Shown here: in pieces, positions 57,632 to 64,000 of the stretch | Numbering within the stretch: position 1 is the stretch's first letter | Layout: each line of letters starts with the position of its first letter | Assembly: GCF_038561965.1 (NCBI RefSeq) | Contig: NZ_CP139348.1 | Coordinates: 1,488,001-1,552,000, forward strand | Origin: Stutzerimonas stutzeri | GTDB lineage: Bacteria; Pseudomonadota; Gammaproteobacteria; Pseudomonadales; Pseudomonadaceae | Reading direction: 5' to 3' | Length of the DNA: 64,000 nucleotides | Position numbers and translations under genes: made by a program | The notes under the pieces: generated by a model | Told to the model about the DNA's origin: nothing | The model's database searches: none | Seen by the model: only the letters and a program-made list of their open reading frames with translations

Positions 57632-59128
57632 ATGTATTCTGATCGCATCCGCTTGTCCTCTCTGCAGAGCAAGGTAATGAGCGCCCAAGAGGCCGCTTCC
57701 CTTATCCGCGACGGCATGACCGTTGGCATGAGCGGTTTCACCCGTGCGGGCGAAGCCAAGGCCGTGCCCCTTGCGCTTATCGATCGCGCCAAGGACGAGA
57801 AGCTGCAGATCAGCCTGGTCACTGGTGCCAGCTTGGGTAACGATCTTGACGGCAAGATGGCTACTGCCGGCTTGCTGGCCCGTCGTATGCCGTTCCAGGC
57901 AGATCCTGTGCTGCGCAAAGCGATCAACCAGGGCGAGGTCATGTTCATTGACCAGCACCTGTCGCATACCGTCGAGCAGATGCGCAACCATCAGATCAAG
58001 CGCCCTGATGTCACCATCATCGAGGCACTGTGCATTACCGAGCAGGGCCACATCGTTCCGACTACGTCGGTGGGCAACTCTGCCAACCTGGTGATGTTTG
58101 CCGATCAGGTAATCATCGAGTTGAATCTGGCGCACAACTTGAACCTGGAAGGTCTCCACGACATCTACTTCCCTGGTGAGCGTCCGAATCGCGGGCCGAT
58201 TCCGCTGACCAAGGTCGATGACCGTCTCGGCTCCACCTCGATCCCGGTCGACCCTGCCAAGATCGCTGCTATCGTCATCACCAATCAGCCAGATTCCTAC
58301 TCCACGGTTACCCCGCCGGACGAAGAAACCCAGGCCATTGCCAGCCATCTGGTCGAGTTCTTCAAGAGCGAAGTCGATGCCGGGCGTATGGCGAAGAATC
58401 TTGGCCCGATGCAGGTCGGTATCGGCAACATCGCCAACGCCGTAATGTGTGGTCTGATTGACTCGCCGTTCGAAGACCTGGTCATGTACTCCGAAGTGCT
58501 GCAGGACTGCACCTTCGAGCTGATCGATGCCGGCAAGATGACGTTCGCCTCCGGCTGCTCGATCACTCTGTCCGAGCGTTGCAATGATCGCGTGTTCGGT
58601 AATCTGGCGATGTACAAGGACAAGCTAATCCTGCGTCCGCAGGAAATCTCGAACCATCCTGAACTGGTGCGTCGTCTAGGCATCATCGGTATCAACACCG
58701 CGCTCGAGTTCGACATCTACGGTAACGTCAACTCCACTCACGTGGGTGGCACCAAGATGATGAACGGCATCGGTGGTTCGGGCGACTTCGCACGTAACGC
58801 TCACCTGGCCATCTTCGTGACCAAGTCGATCGCCAAGGGCGGCAATATTTCCAGCGTCGTACCCATGGTCGCGCACGTCGACCATACTGAACATGACGTC
58901 GAGATTCTGGTTACCGAGCAGGGTCTGGCTGACCTGCGTGGTCTGGCTCCGCGTGAGCGTGCGCGAGTCATTATCGACAACTGCGTACACCCGTCCTACC
59001 GTGACGTGCTGAACAAGTACTTCGACGACGCCTGCAAGAAGGGCGGTCAGACGCCACACCTGCTGGGCGAAGCCATGCAGTGGCACATCAACCTGGAAGA
59101 ACGTGGACACATGCTCAAAGGCGAGTGA
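57632..59128 (+). CDS. Acetyl-CoA hydrolase/succinate CoA-transferase family
   Basis: 498-residue CoA-transferase of the family including acetate/succinate CoA-transferase. Glu288 in YSEVLQD is the likely CoA-carrying nucleophile (matching Glu294 of AarC by memory). Similar to P. aeruginosa PA5445 (memory). It sits between the tRNA-Lys terminator and nadA, where P. aeruginosa carries other genes, so this segment is a local rearrangement. A long frame on the opposite strand (57521-58348) is a shadow. Confidence 0.9.
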   Translation: MYSDRIRLSSLQSKVMSAQEAASLIRDGMTVGMSGFTRAGEAKAVPLALIDRAKDEKLQISLVTGASLGNDLDGKMATAGLLARRMPFQADPVLRKAINQGEVMFIDQHLSHTVEQMRNHQIKRPDVTIIEALCITEQGHIVPTTSVGNSANLVMFADQVIIELNLAHNLNLEGLHDIYFPGERPNRGPIPLTKVDDRLGSTSIPVDPAKIAAIVITNQPDSYSTVTPPDEETQAIASHLVEFFKSEVDAGRMAKNLGPMQVGIGNIANAVMCGLIDSPFEDLVMYSEVLQDCTFELIDAGKMTFASGCSITLSERCNDRVFGNLAMYKDKLILRPQEISNHPELVRRLGIIGINTALEFDIYGNVNSTHVGGTKMMNGIGGSGDFARNAHLAIFVTKSIAKGGNISSVVPMVAHVDHTEHDVEILVTEQGLADLRGLAPRERARVIIDNCVHPSYRDVLNKYFDDACKKGGQTPHLLGEAMQWHINLEERGHMLKGE

Positions 59129-59137
59129 TCCAACAAA

Positions 59138-59168
59138 ACCGCCGGCTTCCAGCCGGCGGTTTGCTTTT
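59138..59168 (+). terminator. CoA-transferase terminator
   Basis: Ten-base stem ACCGCCGGCT / AGCCGGCGGT with a TCC loop, ten bases after the stop and followed by TTGCTTTT. Confidence 0.75.
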
Positions 59169-59370
59169 GCGGGGTGCAATGCCCTGCTTCGCTCGAATCC
59201 CGCCACGCTTTCCCTTTTGCAAAGGCTTCGGCTAGTATTCCTGCCCCGTTCAACGGCAGGAGGCGTGTCTGAATCCTGCACCTCCCGTCCCTACGACAAG
59301 CCCGAACAGGCTGGCTAACGCCGCTGGACTCGGCGCATCGTGCAATCCCGTGCTGGCAGGACCCGCGACC

Positions 59371-60429
59371 ATGACGCAGATACCCGAACGCATACTTGTG
59401 CAGGCTCACCTGGCGGCCAAGCAGCCCAGGCCTCTGACGCATGAAGAGGAGGCGCAGTTGCGCAGCGAGATCGCTGTTGAATTGAAGCGCCAGAATGCAG
59501 TGTTGGTTGCTCATTACTACACCGATCCGGTGATTCAGGCATTAGCCGAGGAGACCGGCGGCTGCGTATCTGATTCCCTTGAGATGGCGCGTTTCGGCAA
59601 TGAGCATCCAGCGCAGACGGTGCTGGTGGCTGGCGTCAAGTTCATGGGGGAGACGGCGAAGATCCTCAACCCGGAGAAGCGCGTGCTGATGCCCACGCTT
59701 GAGGCTACCTGTTCGCTTGATCTGGGTTGCCCGGTCGAGGAATTCTCGGCGTTCTGCGATCAGCATCCTGAACGCACTGTGGTGGTCTACGCCAATACCT
59801 CGGCCGCAGTTAAGGCGCGCGCTGATTGGGTGGTGACATCCAGTTGCGCACTGGAGATTGTCGAAAGCCTGATGGATAACGGTGAGAAGATCATCTGGGC
59901 CCCGGACAAACATCTGGGCAATTACGTGCAGCGTGAAACCGGCGCGGACATCCTGCTTTGGGATGGCGCCTGCATCGTTCATGAGGAGTTCAAGGCCAAG
60001 CAGTTGGCCGACATGAAGGCGCTGTACCCTGATGCGGCGATCCTCGTGCACCCTGAGTCCCCTCAAGCTGTGGTCGAGCTCGCCGATGCGGTAGGTTCTA
60101 CCAGTCAGCTGATCAAGGCGGCACAAACGCTGCCGCAGCAGACGCTTATCGTCGCAACGGACCGCGGCATCTTCTACAAGATGCAGCAGCTATGTCCCGA
60201 GAAGACCTTCATTGAGGCACCGACTGCCGGGCAGGGCGCGAGCTGCCGTAGCTGCGCGCATTGCCCATGGATGGCCATGAACACGCTTGAGCGAACCCTG
60301 GAATGCCTGCGTGCGGGGAGCAATGAAATCTTCGTCGATCCGGCGCTCATTCCGCGTGCCGTCAAGCCGCTGAAGCGGATGCTCGATTTCACTCAGGCTG
60401 CGCGACTCAGGCAAGCCGGCAACGCCTGA
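59371..60429 (+). CDS. nadA: Quinolinate synthase
   Basis: 352 residues. [4Fe-4S] enzyme making quinolinate from iminoaspartate and DHAP in NAD synthesis. Cluster ligands Cys114, Cys201 and Cys298 (in [10 protein letters not shown]) match the E. coli pattern shifted by one. ATG 59371 is taken; the frame opens at 59350. Next to the BepA-like gene as in P. aeruginosa PA1004-PA1005 (memory). Confidence 0.96.
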   Translation: MTQIPERILVQAHLAAKQPRPLTHEEEAQLRSEIAVELKRQNAVLVAHYYTDPVIQALAEETGGCVSDSLEMARFGNEHPAQTVLVAGVKFMGETAKILNPEKRVLMPTLEATCSLDLGCPVEEFSAFCDQHPERTVVVYANTSAAVKARADWVVTSSCALEIVESLMDNGEKIIWAPDKHLGNYVQRETGADILLWDGACIVHEEFKAKQLADMKALYPDAAILVHPESPQAVVELADAVGSTSQLIKAAQTLPQQTLIVATDRGIFYKMQQLCPEKTFIEAPTAGQGASCRSCAHCPWMAMNTLERTLECLRAGSNEIFVDPALIPRAVKPLKRMLDFTQAARLRQAGNA

Positions 60430-60470
60430 GGTCGAATCAGCGCTGAGGGTGCCTCAGCGCCTTGGCCTAA

Positions 60471-61901
60471 TCAGCGCAGCATTTCCTCGACCATGCGTTT
60501 TTCGTCCATTAGCTGCTTCTGCCGTGCGTCTATCCGTGCAGAAATCTGGAAATTGCTGGCGCGGCGTTTGGCGAGGTTGAGCTGCTCGATGCCCTGGTCG
60601 TAATCACCAACCAGCGCGAAGTATTCGGCACGCGCCTGGTGCAGGCCGACGATATTGCCACTCAGTCCGCGGACTTCCGCGACCTGGTACCAGATATCAG
60701 GGTCTCGACGGCGCTGTTCTGCAAGTTTGTCCAGCTCACGTTCGGCTTGCTGCGTTTCGCCCTGTTCCATCAATAGATCAATGTGCATCTGGCGCACTGG
60801 ATAGTTACCCGGGTACAGCTGCAGCAGCCGCTGTACGCGCGTCTGTGCCTGCTGAAGGCGATTGGAGGTAATGTCCAGTTCGATCTGGGCGAGGTTGTAA
60901 GTGAGGTCGTCCGGCGCCTTGGCTAGTAGGGGGGCGAGGCTGCTACTCGCGTCTGCGAGCTGGCCTGCCTTGATCTGGGCCAGCGCCAGGCCATAGCGGG
61001 CTGCGTCCATCTCCGGGTTTTCATTGAGCATCGCGCGGAAACGTTTCGCTCCAACGCCGGGGGTGCTTTCAAACTTGAGTTGCGTGCGGGCACGCATCAA
61101 CTGGTAACGCAGGCTGTCCTGAGCGCCGCCCTGCGGATATTGCTCCGCCCGATTGGTGGTATCGGCAATGCGCGACTCGCTGACCGGGTGGGTCAAGAGA
61201 AACTCCGGCGGCTTTTGATCGTAACGATACTGGCGCATGAGGCGGCCGAACATTGACGGCATCGCGCGTGGGTCGTAACCGGCCCGCTCTAGGTTGACGA
61301 TGCCGATGCGGTCCGCTTCCTGTTCATTCTGCCGGGAGAAACGGCGCTGTGCCTGAATCGCAGCGGCCTGCGTGGACACGATAGCGGCGATACCGGCATC
61401 GCCTGCGCCTGCTGCCGCGGCGACGACGCCGGCCAGCATGGCTGCCATCAGCGGCAGCTGCATGCGCTGCTGCGCTTCAAGGCCGCGGGCGAAATGACGT
61501 TGTGAAAGGTGCGCCAGTTCGTGAGCCATCACCGAGGCGTACTCGGCCTCGGTCTGGGCGTGGATAAACAGGCCGCCATTGACCCCGATGATGCCTCCCG
61601 GTGCGGCAAAGGCGTTCAGTTGGGGGCTGTCCAGCAGTACGAACTCCAAGCGGCGGTCTTGCAGCTGACTGGTCTCGGCCAGGCGATAAACGCTGTTTTC
61701 GACGTAGTCCTTGAGCTGCGGATCGGAAAGCTGCCTGACCTGGCCACGGAGCAGGCTGAGCCAGGCGCGCCCGAGTTGATGTTCCTGTTCCGGTGAAACG
61801 ATGCCTGAACTGGCATCGCCGAGCGATGGCAGGTCGTTGGCCAACACCGGTTGGACAAGCAGGCAGGTGAGCGTGAGCAGGGCAGGGCGCAGCAGTTTCA
61901 T
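60471..61901 (-). CDS. M48 metalloprotease with TPRs (BepA-like)
   Basis: 476 residues. Signal peptide (cleavage after VLA), zinc-binding HELAH (His127, Glu128, His131), third ligand in QNEQEADRIG, then a TPR-rich C-terminal half. BepA degrades misassembled outer-membrane proteins such as LptD and can act as a chaperone. The open frame to 62204 overlaps TusA and is rejected. ATG 61901 has only a weak ribosome binding site. Confidence 0.9.
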   Translation of the reverse strand: MKLLRPALLTLTCLLVQPVLANDLPSLGDASSGIVSPEQEHQLGRAWLSLLRGQVRQLSDPQLKDYVENSVYRLAETSQLQDRRLEFVLLDSPQLNAFAAPGGIIGVNGGLFIHAQTEAEYASVMAHELAHLSQRHFARGLEAQQRMQLPLMAAMLAGVVAAAAGAGDAGIAAIVSTQAAAIQAQRRFSRQNEQEADRIGIVNLERAGYDPRAMPSMFGRLMRQYRYDQKPPEFLLTHPVSESRIADTTNRAEQYPQGGAQDSLRYQLMRARTQLKFESTPGVGAKRFRAMLNENPEMDAARYGLALAQIKAGQLADASSSLAPLLAKAPDDLTYNLAQIELDITSNRLQQAQTRVQRLLQLYPGNYPVRQMHIDLLMEQGETQQAERELDKLAEQRRRDPDIWYQVAEVRGLSGNIVGLHQARAEYFALVGDYDQGIEQLNLAKRRASNFQISARIDARQKQLMDEKRMVEEMLR

Positions 61902-62012
61902 CCAGACAGGCTCGTTGAAGTGAGAACGGCTACTGTAGCCTTGACCTTGGCCGGCTGGCCAGAGCCCTGGTGTGCTAGGTATGCTGCGAGGCTTTTCTGT
62001 GGAGGGCGAACC

Positions 62013-62264
62013 ATGACTGACGAACAATCGCAGTCGCTCGTATTCGATGCCGAAGTGGATGCTGTAGGCCTCGACTGTCCGATGCCGCTGCTCAAGGCCA
62101 AGCTGGAGTTGAACCGCTTGGCTAGTGGTGCGGTGCTCAAGGTCATCGCCAGCGATCCCGGTTCGCAGCGAGATTTTCGCAGTTTTGCCAAGCTGGCCGG
62201 CCATGCGTTGCTGCGTGAGGAGGCCGAGGATGGTCTTTATCGCTACTGGCTGCGCAAGGCCTGA
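62013..62264 (+). CDS. TusA-family sulfur carrier-like protein
   Basis: 83 residues. LDCPMPLLKAKLELNRL includes the Cys-Pro-x-Pro motif of TusA. GGAGGG lies six bases before ATG 62013. In P. aeruginosa the similar PA1006 is linked to molybdenum cofactor and nitrate metabolism rather than to tRNA thiolation (memory). Divergent from the BepA-like gene and 21 bases before the permease gene. Confidence 0.88.
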   Translation: MTDEQSQSLVFDAEVDAVGLDCPMPLLKAKLELNRLASGAVLKVIASDPGSQRDFRSFAKLAGHALLREEAEDGLYRYWLRKA

Positions 62265-62285
62265 CGATTCGCTTCGAGGAAATAC

Positions 62286-63356
62286 ATGATCAAGGTACTA
62301 CGCGGTTGGATGCAGCGTTACTTCTCCGATGAGGAGGCGGTTGTTCTCGCGGTTCTGCTGTTCCTTGCCTTTGCGGCCGTGTTGACGCTCGGCAAGATGC
62401 TCGCGCCGGTGTTGGCCGGGCTGGTGCTAGCCTTCCTGATGCAGGGGCTGGTCGGTGCGCTGCAGCGCCTGCGTGTGCCGCACCTTCTGGCGGTCTGGCT
62501 GGTGTTCCTGATGTTCATCGGGGTCATGGTGGTGTGCACGCTATTCATCGTGCCACTGCTGTGGCAGCAACTGTTGACCTTGTTCAATGAGCTGCCGCGC
62601 ATGCTGGTCGAATGGCAGTCTCTGCTGTTGCTGCTGCCAGAGCGCTATCCGCAGTTGGTAACCGAAGAGCAGGTGCTACGCGGCATCGATTTCATGCGCG
62701 GCGAGATCGGTCGTTATGGCCAAGTGGTGCTGACCTCCTCGCTGTCCAGCCTGCCATTGCTGATCGGGTTGATGATCTACCTGGTACTGGTCCCGATCCT
62801 GGTGTTCTTCTTCCTGAAGGACAGCGAGCAGATCAGCGGCTGGATCAAGGGCTACCTGCCACGCGAGCGTGGCTTGATCACCCAGGTTTCCCAGGAAATG
62901 AACCTGCAGATCGCCAATTACATCCGTGGCAAGGTGATCGAGATACTGATCGTGGCCGTCGTGTCCTACGCGGTCTTTGCTGCTCTGGGGCTCAACTACG
63001 CGGCGCTGATGGCGATGCTGGTGGGGATATCGGTCGTGGTGCCCTATATCGGCGCGACTGTTGTCACCATCCCTATCGCGCTGATTGGGATATTCCAGTG
63101 GGGGCTGGGCGACCAGTTCTTCTACTTGATGGTGGCGTACGCAATCATCCAGACGCTGGACGGTAACGTGCTGGTGCCGCTGCTGTTCTCCGAGGCGGTG
63201 AACCTGCACCCGGTCGCGATCATTTGCGCGGTTCTGTTGTTCGGCGGTCTCTGGGGCTTCTGGGGCGTGTTCTTCGCTATCCCATTGGCGACCCTGTTCA
63301 AGGCTGTTCTCTACGCCTGGCCACGCGAGCCTGCGGTGGTTACTCCCAGCGAATGA
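62286..63356 (+). CDS. AI-2E/PerM-family membrane transporter
   Basis: 356 residues with eight or so membrane segments; NLHPVAIICAVLLFGGLWGFWG is the family-specific C-terminal signature. GAGG ten bases before ATG 62286. Likely cotranscribed with the TusA-like gene (21 bases). The window's second member of this family; the substrate is unknown. Confidence 0.88.
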   Translation: MIKVLRGWMQRYFSDEEAVVLAVLLFLAFAAVLTLGKMLAPVLAGLVLAFLMQGLVGALQRLRVPHLLAVWLVFLMFIGVMVVCTLFIVPLLWQQLLTLFNELPRMLVEWQSLLLLLPERYPQLVTEEQVLRGIDFMRGEIGRYGQVVLTSSLSSLPLLIGLMIYLVLVPILVFFFLKDSEQISGWIKGYLPRERGLITQVSQEMNLQIANYIRGKVIEILIVAVVSYAVFAALGLNYAALMAMLVGISVVVPYIGATVVTIPIALIGIFQWGLGDQFFYLMVAYAIIQTLDGNVLVPLLFSEAVNLHPVAIICAVLLFGGLWGFWGVFFAIPLATLFKAVLYAWPREPAVVTPSE

Positions 63357-63366
63357 GCTAAGCGAG

Positions 63367-63391
63367 GGGCTGGCTGAGCCAGCCCTTTTTT
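63367..63391 (+). terminator. Permease gene terminator
   Basis: Stem GGGCTGG / CCAGCCC with a five-base loop and TTTTTT, ten bases after the permease stop. It overlaps the convergent bcp stop. Confidence 0.8.
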
Positions 63392-63863
63392 ATGCTTCGT
63401 TCAATGCCTGTGCTGCTTGAAGCACCGCTTCCACATGGCCTGGCACTTTCACGCCACGCCATTCCCGACGCAACACGCCGTTGCGGTCGATGAGGAAGGT
63501 GCTGCGGTCCACGCCGAGATACTCCTTGCCGTAGAGCTTCTTCTGCTTGATCACGTCGAACAGCTGGCACAGCTGCTCGTCCTTGTCGCTGACCAGCTCG
63601 AACGGGAAGCCTTGCTTGGTGCGGAAGTTCTCGTGAGTTTTCAGGCTGTCGCGCGAGACGCCGAAAATCAGCGTGTTGGCGGCCAGGAAGGCTGGGTGAT
63701 GATCGCGAAAGCCTTGTCCTTCGGTCGTACAACCTGGCGTGTTGTCTTTCGGATAGAAGTACAGCACGACTTGCCTGCCATCCAGCGATGCGAGATCGAT
63801 CAATTGGCTGCTGGTGGCCTGGACTTGGAAGGGCGGAACGGGGTGATCGATTTCAACGGCCAT
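63390..63863 (-). CDS. bcp: Thioredoxin-dependent peroxiredoxin Bcp
   Basis: 157 residues. The peroxidatic Cys45 is in YPKDNTPGCTTE. Position 50, the resolving cysteine in E. coli Bcp, is Gly here (GQGFRD), suggesting a one-cysteine or alternative resolving mechanism; Cys97 in QLCQLF is the other candidate. ATG 63863 gives the normal N-terminus. gcvR lies 17 bases upstream on the same strand. Confidence 0.93.
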   Translation of the reverse strand: MAVEIDHPVPPFQVQATSSQLIDLASLDGRQVVLYFYPKDNTPGCTTEGQGFRDHHPAFLAANTLIFGVSRDSLKTHENFRTKQGFPFELVSDKDEQLCQLFDVIKQKKLYGKEYLGVDRSTFLIDRNGVLRREWRGVKVPGHVEAVLQAAQALNEA

Positions 63864-63880
63864 ATTGGCTCCTGTTTCGG

Positions 63881-64000
63881 CTATGGGTTCTGCGGACGCC
63901 ATGGCTCGATCAGCGCATCGAGATTGAGTGCGTCGGCGAAATCCAGGAACTGGTCGCGCAGCCAGCTGATCTGCGTGCCGGCCGGCAGCGTGACGGTTAG
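63881..64000 (-). CDS. gcvR: Glycine cleavage regulator GcvR, 3' end only
   Basis: The last 39 codons of a gene that begins beyond the right edge. The tail reads ...LRDQFLDFADALNLDAL... and ends IEPWRPQNP, typical of the C-terminal ACT domain of GcvR-like proteins. It is upstream of bcp on the same strand, as in P. aeruginosa PA1009-PA1008 (memory). The family call rests on this short segment. Confidence 0.7.
   Translation of the reverse strand, partial: LTVTLPAGTQISWLRDQFLDFADALNLDALIEPWRPQNP

Noticed and set aside
57521..58348. 275-codon minus-strand frame opposite the CoA-transferase
   Set aside because: Antisense shadow; no ribosome binding site and no domain.

Overview
The window is a GC-rich chromosomal segment from a gammaproteobacterium of the Pseudomonas group, most like the Pseudomonas stutzeri (Stutzerimonas) branch. 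The evidence is an OprD-family porin next to proS, an OprL/Pal that I recognise almost residue for residue, a Pseudomonas-type tol-pal-queE-queC-tRNA-Lys string, and a complete curli cluster, which not all pseudomonads carry. No phage, insertion sequence, CRISPR array, rRNA or plasmid gene was seen. The species call is inference.

Layout. 0-5.2 kb: the end of an alcohol dehydrogenase, a methyltransferase, a retropepsin-like protease, LysR and TetR regulators and a Tsx/OmpK-type outer-membrane channel. 5.5-9.9 kb: a curli operon on the minus strand, csgD-csgE-csgF-csgG-csgB-csgA in transcription order, with a very long CsgA. 10.1-20.3 kb: metabolic genes and singletons, including LysE and VOC proteins, an SDR, metR, an ExoD-like protein, metE, glpD, ybaK, an ankyrin protein and DUF3820. 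20.6-27.1 kb: a FabH-like synthase, a sufE/cysteine desulfurase pair, dapD, an ArsC-like protein, a thioredoxin, two small ORFs and dapC. 27.2-57.4 kb: a long housekeeping block whose order matches my memory of P. aeruginosa PA0943-PA0976.1. It runs purN/purM, DUF2066-PerM-hda, arsC-wrbA, yihY, TlpA thioredoxin, lytic transglycosylase, proS, oprD, HIT-slyX, a membrane cold-shock protein, dps, aspS, yebC, ruvCAB, ybgC-tolQRAB-pal-cpoB, queE, queC and tRNA-Lys. 57.6-64 kb: a CoA-transferase, then nadA, a BepA-like protease, a TusA-like protein, a PerM-like permease, bcp and the 3' end of gcvR.

Functional threads. Curli genes encode regulator, chaperones, secretion pore, nucleator and fibre subunit in one transcription direction. 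MetR, its candidate operator and a second operator-like site before metE form a methionine regulatory unit. dapD and dapC (lysine/peptidoglycan), purM/purN, queE/queC, ruvCAB and tol-pal are core functions. The tRNA-Lys gene has a strong stable-RNA-type promoter and is followed directly by a terminator and a CoA-transferase, with no integrated island.

The most unusual items are the ~18-unit CsgA with a change of repeat length halfway along, the MetR-like palindromes, a cold-shock domain tethered to a four-helix membrane segment, and hairpins in the oprD leader and csg spacer. No clearly unprecedented system was found. Statements about gene order in P. aeruginosa come from memory and were not searched.
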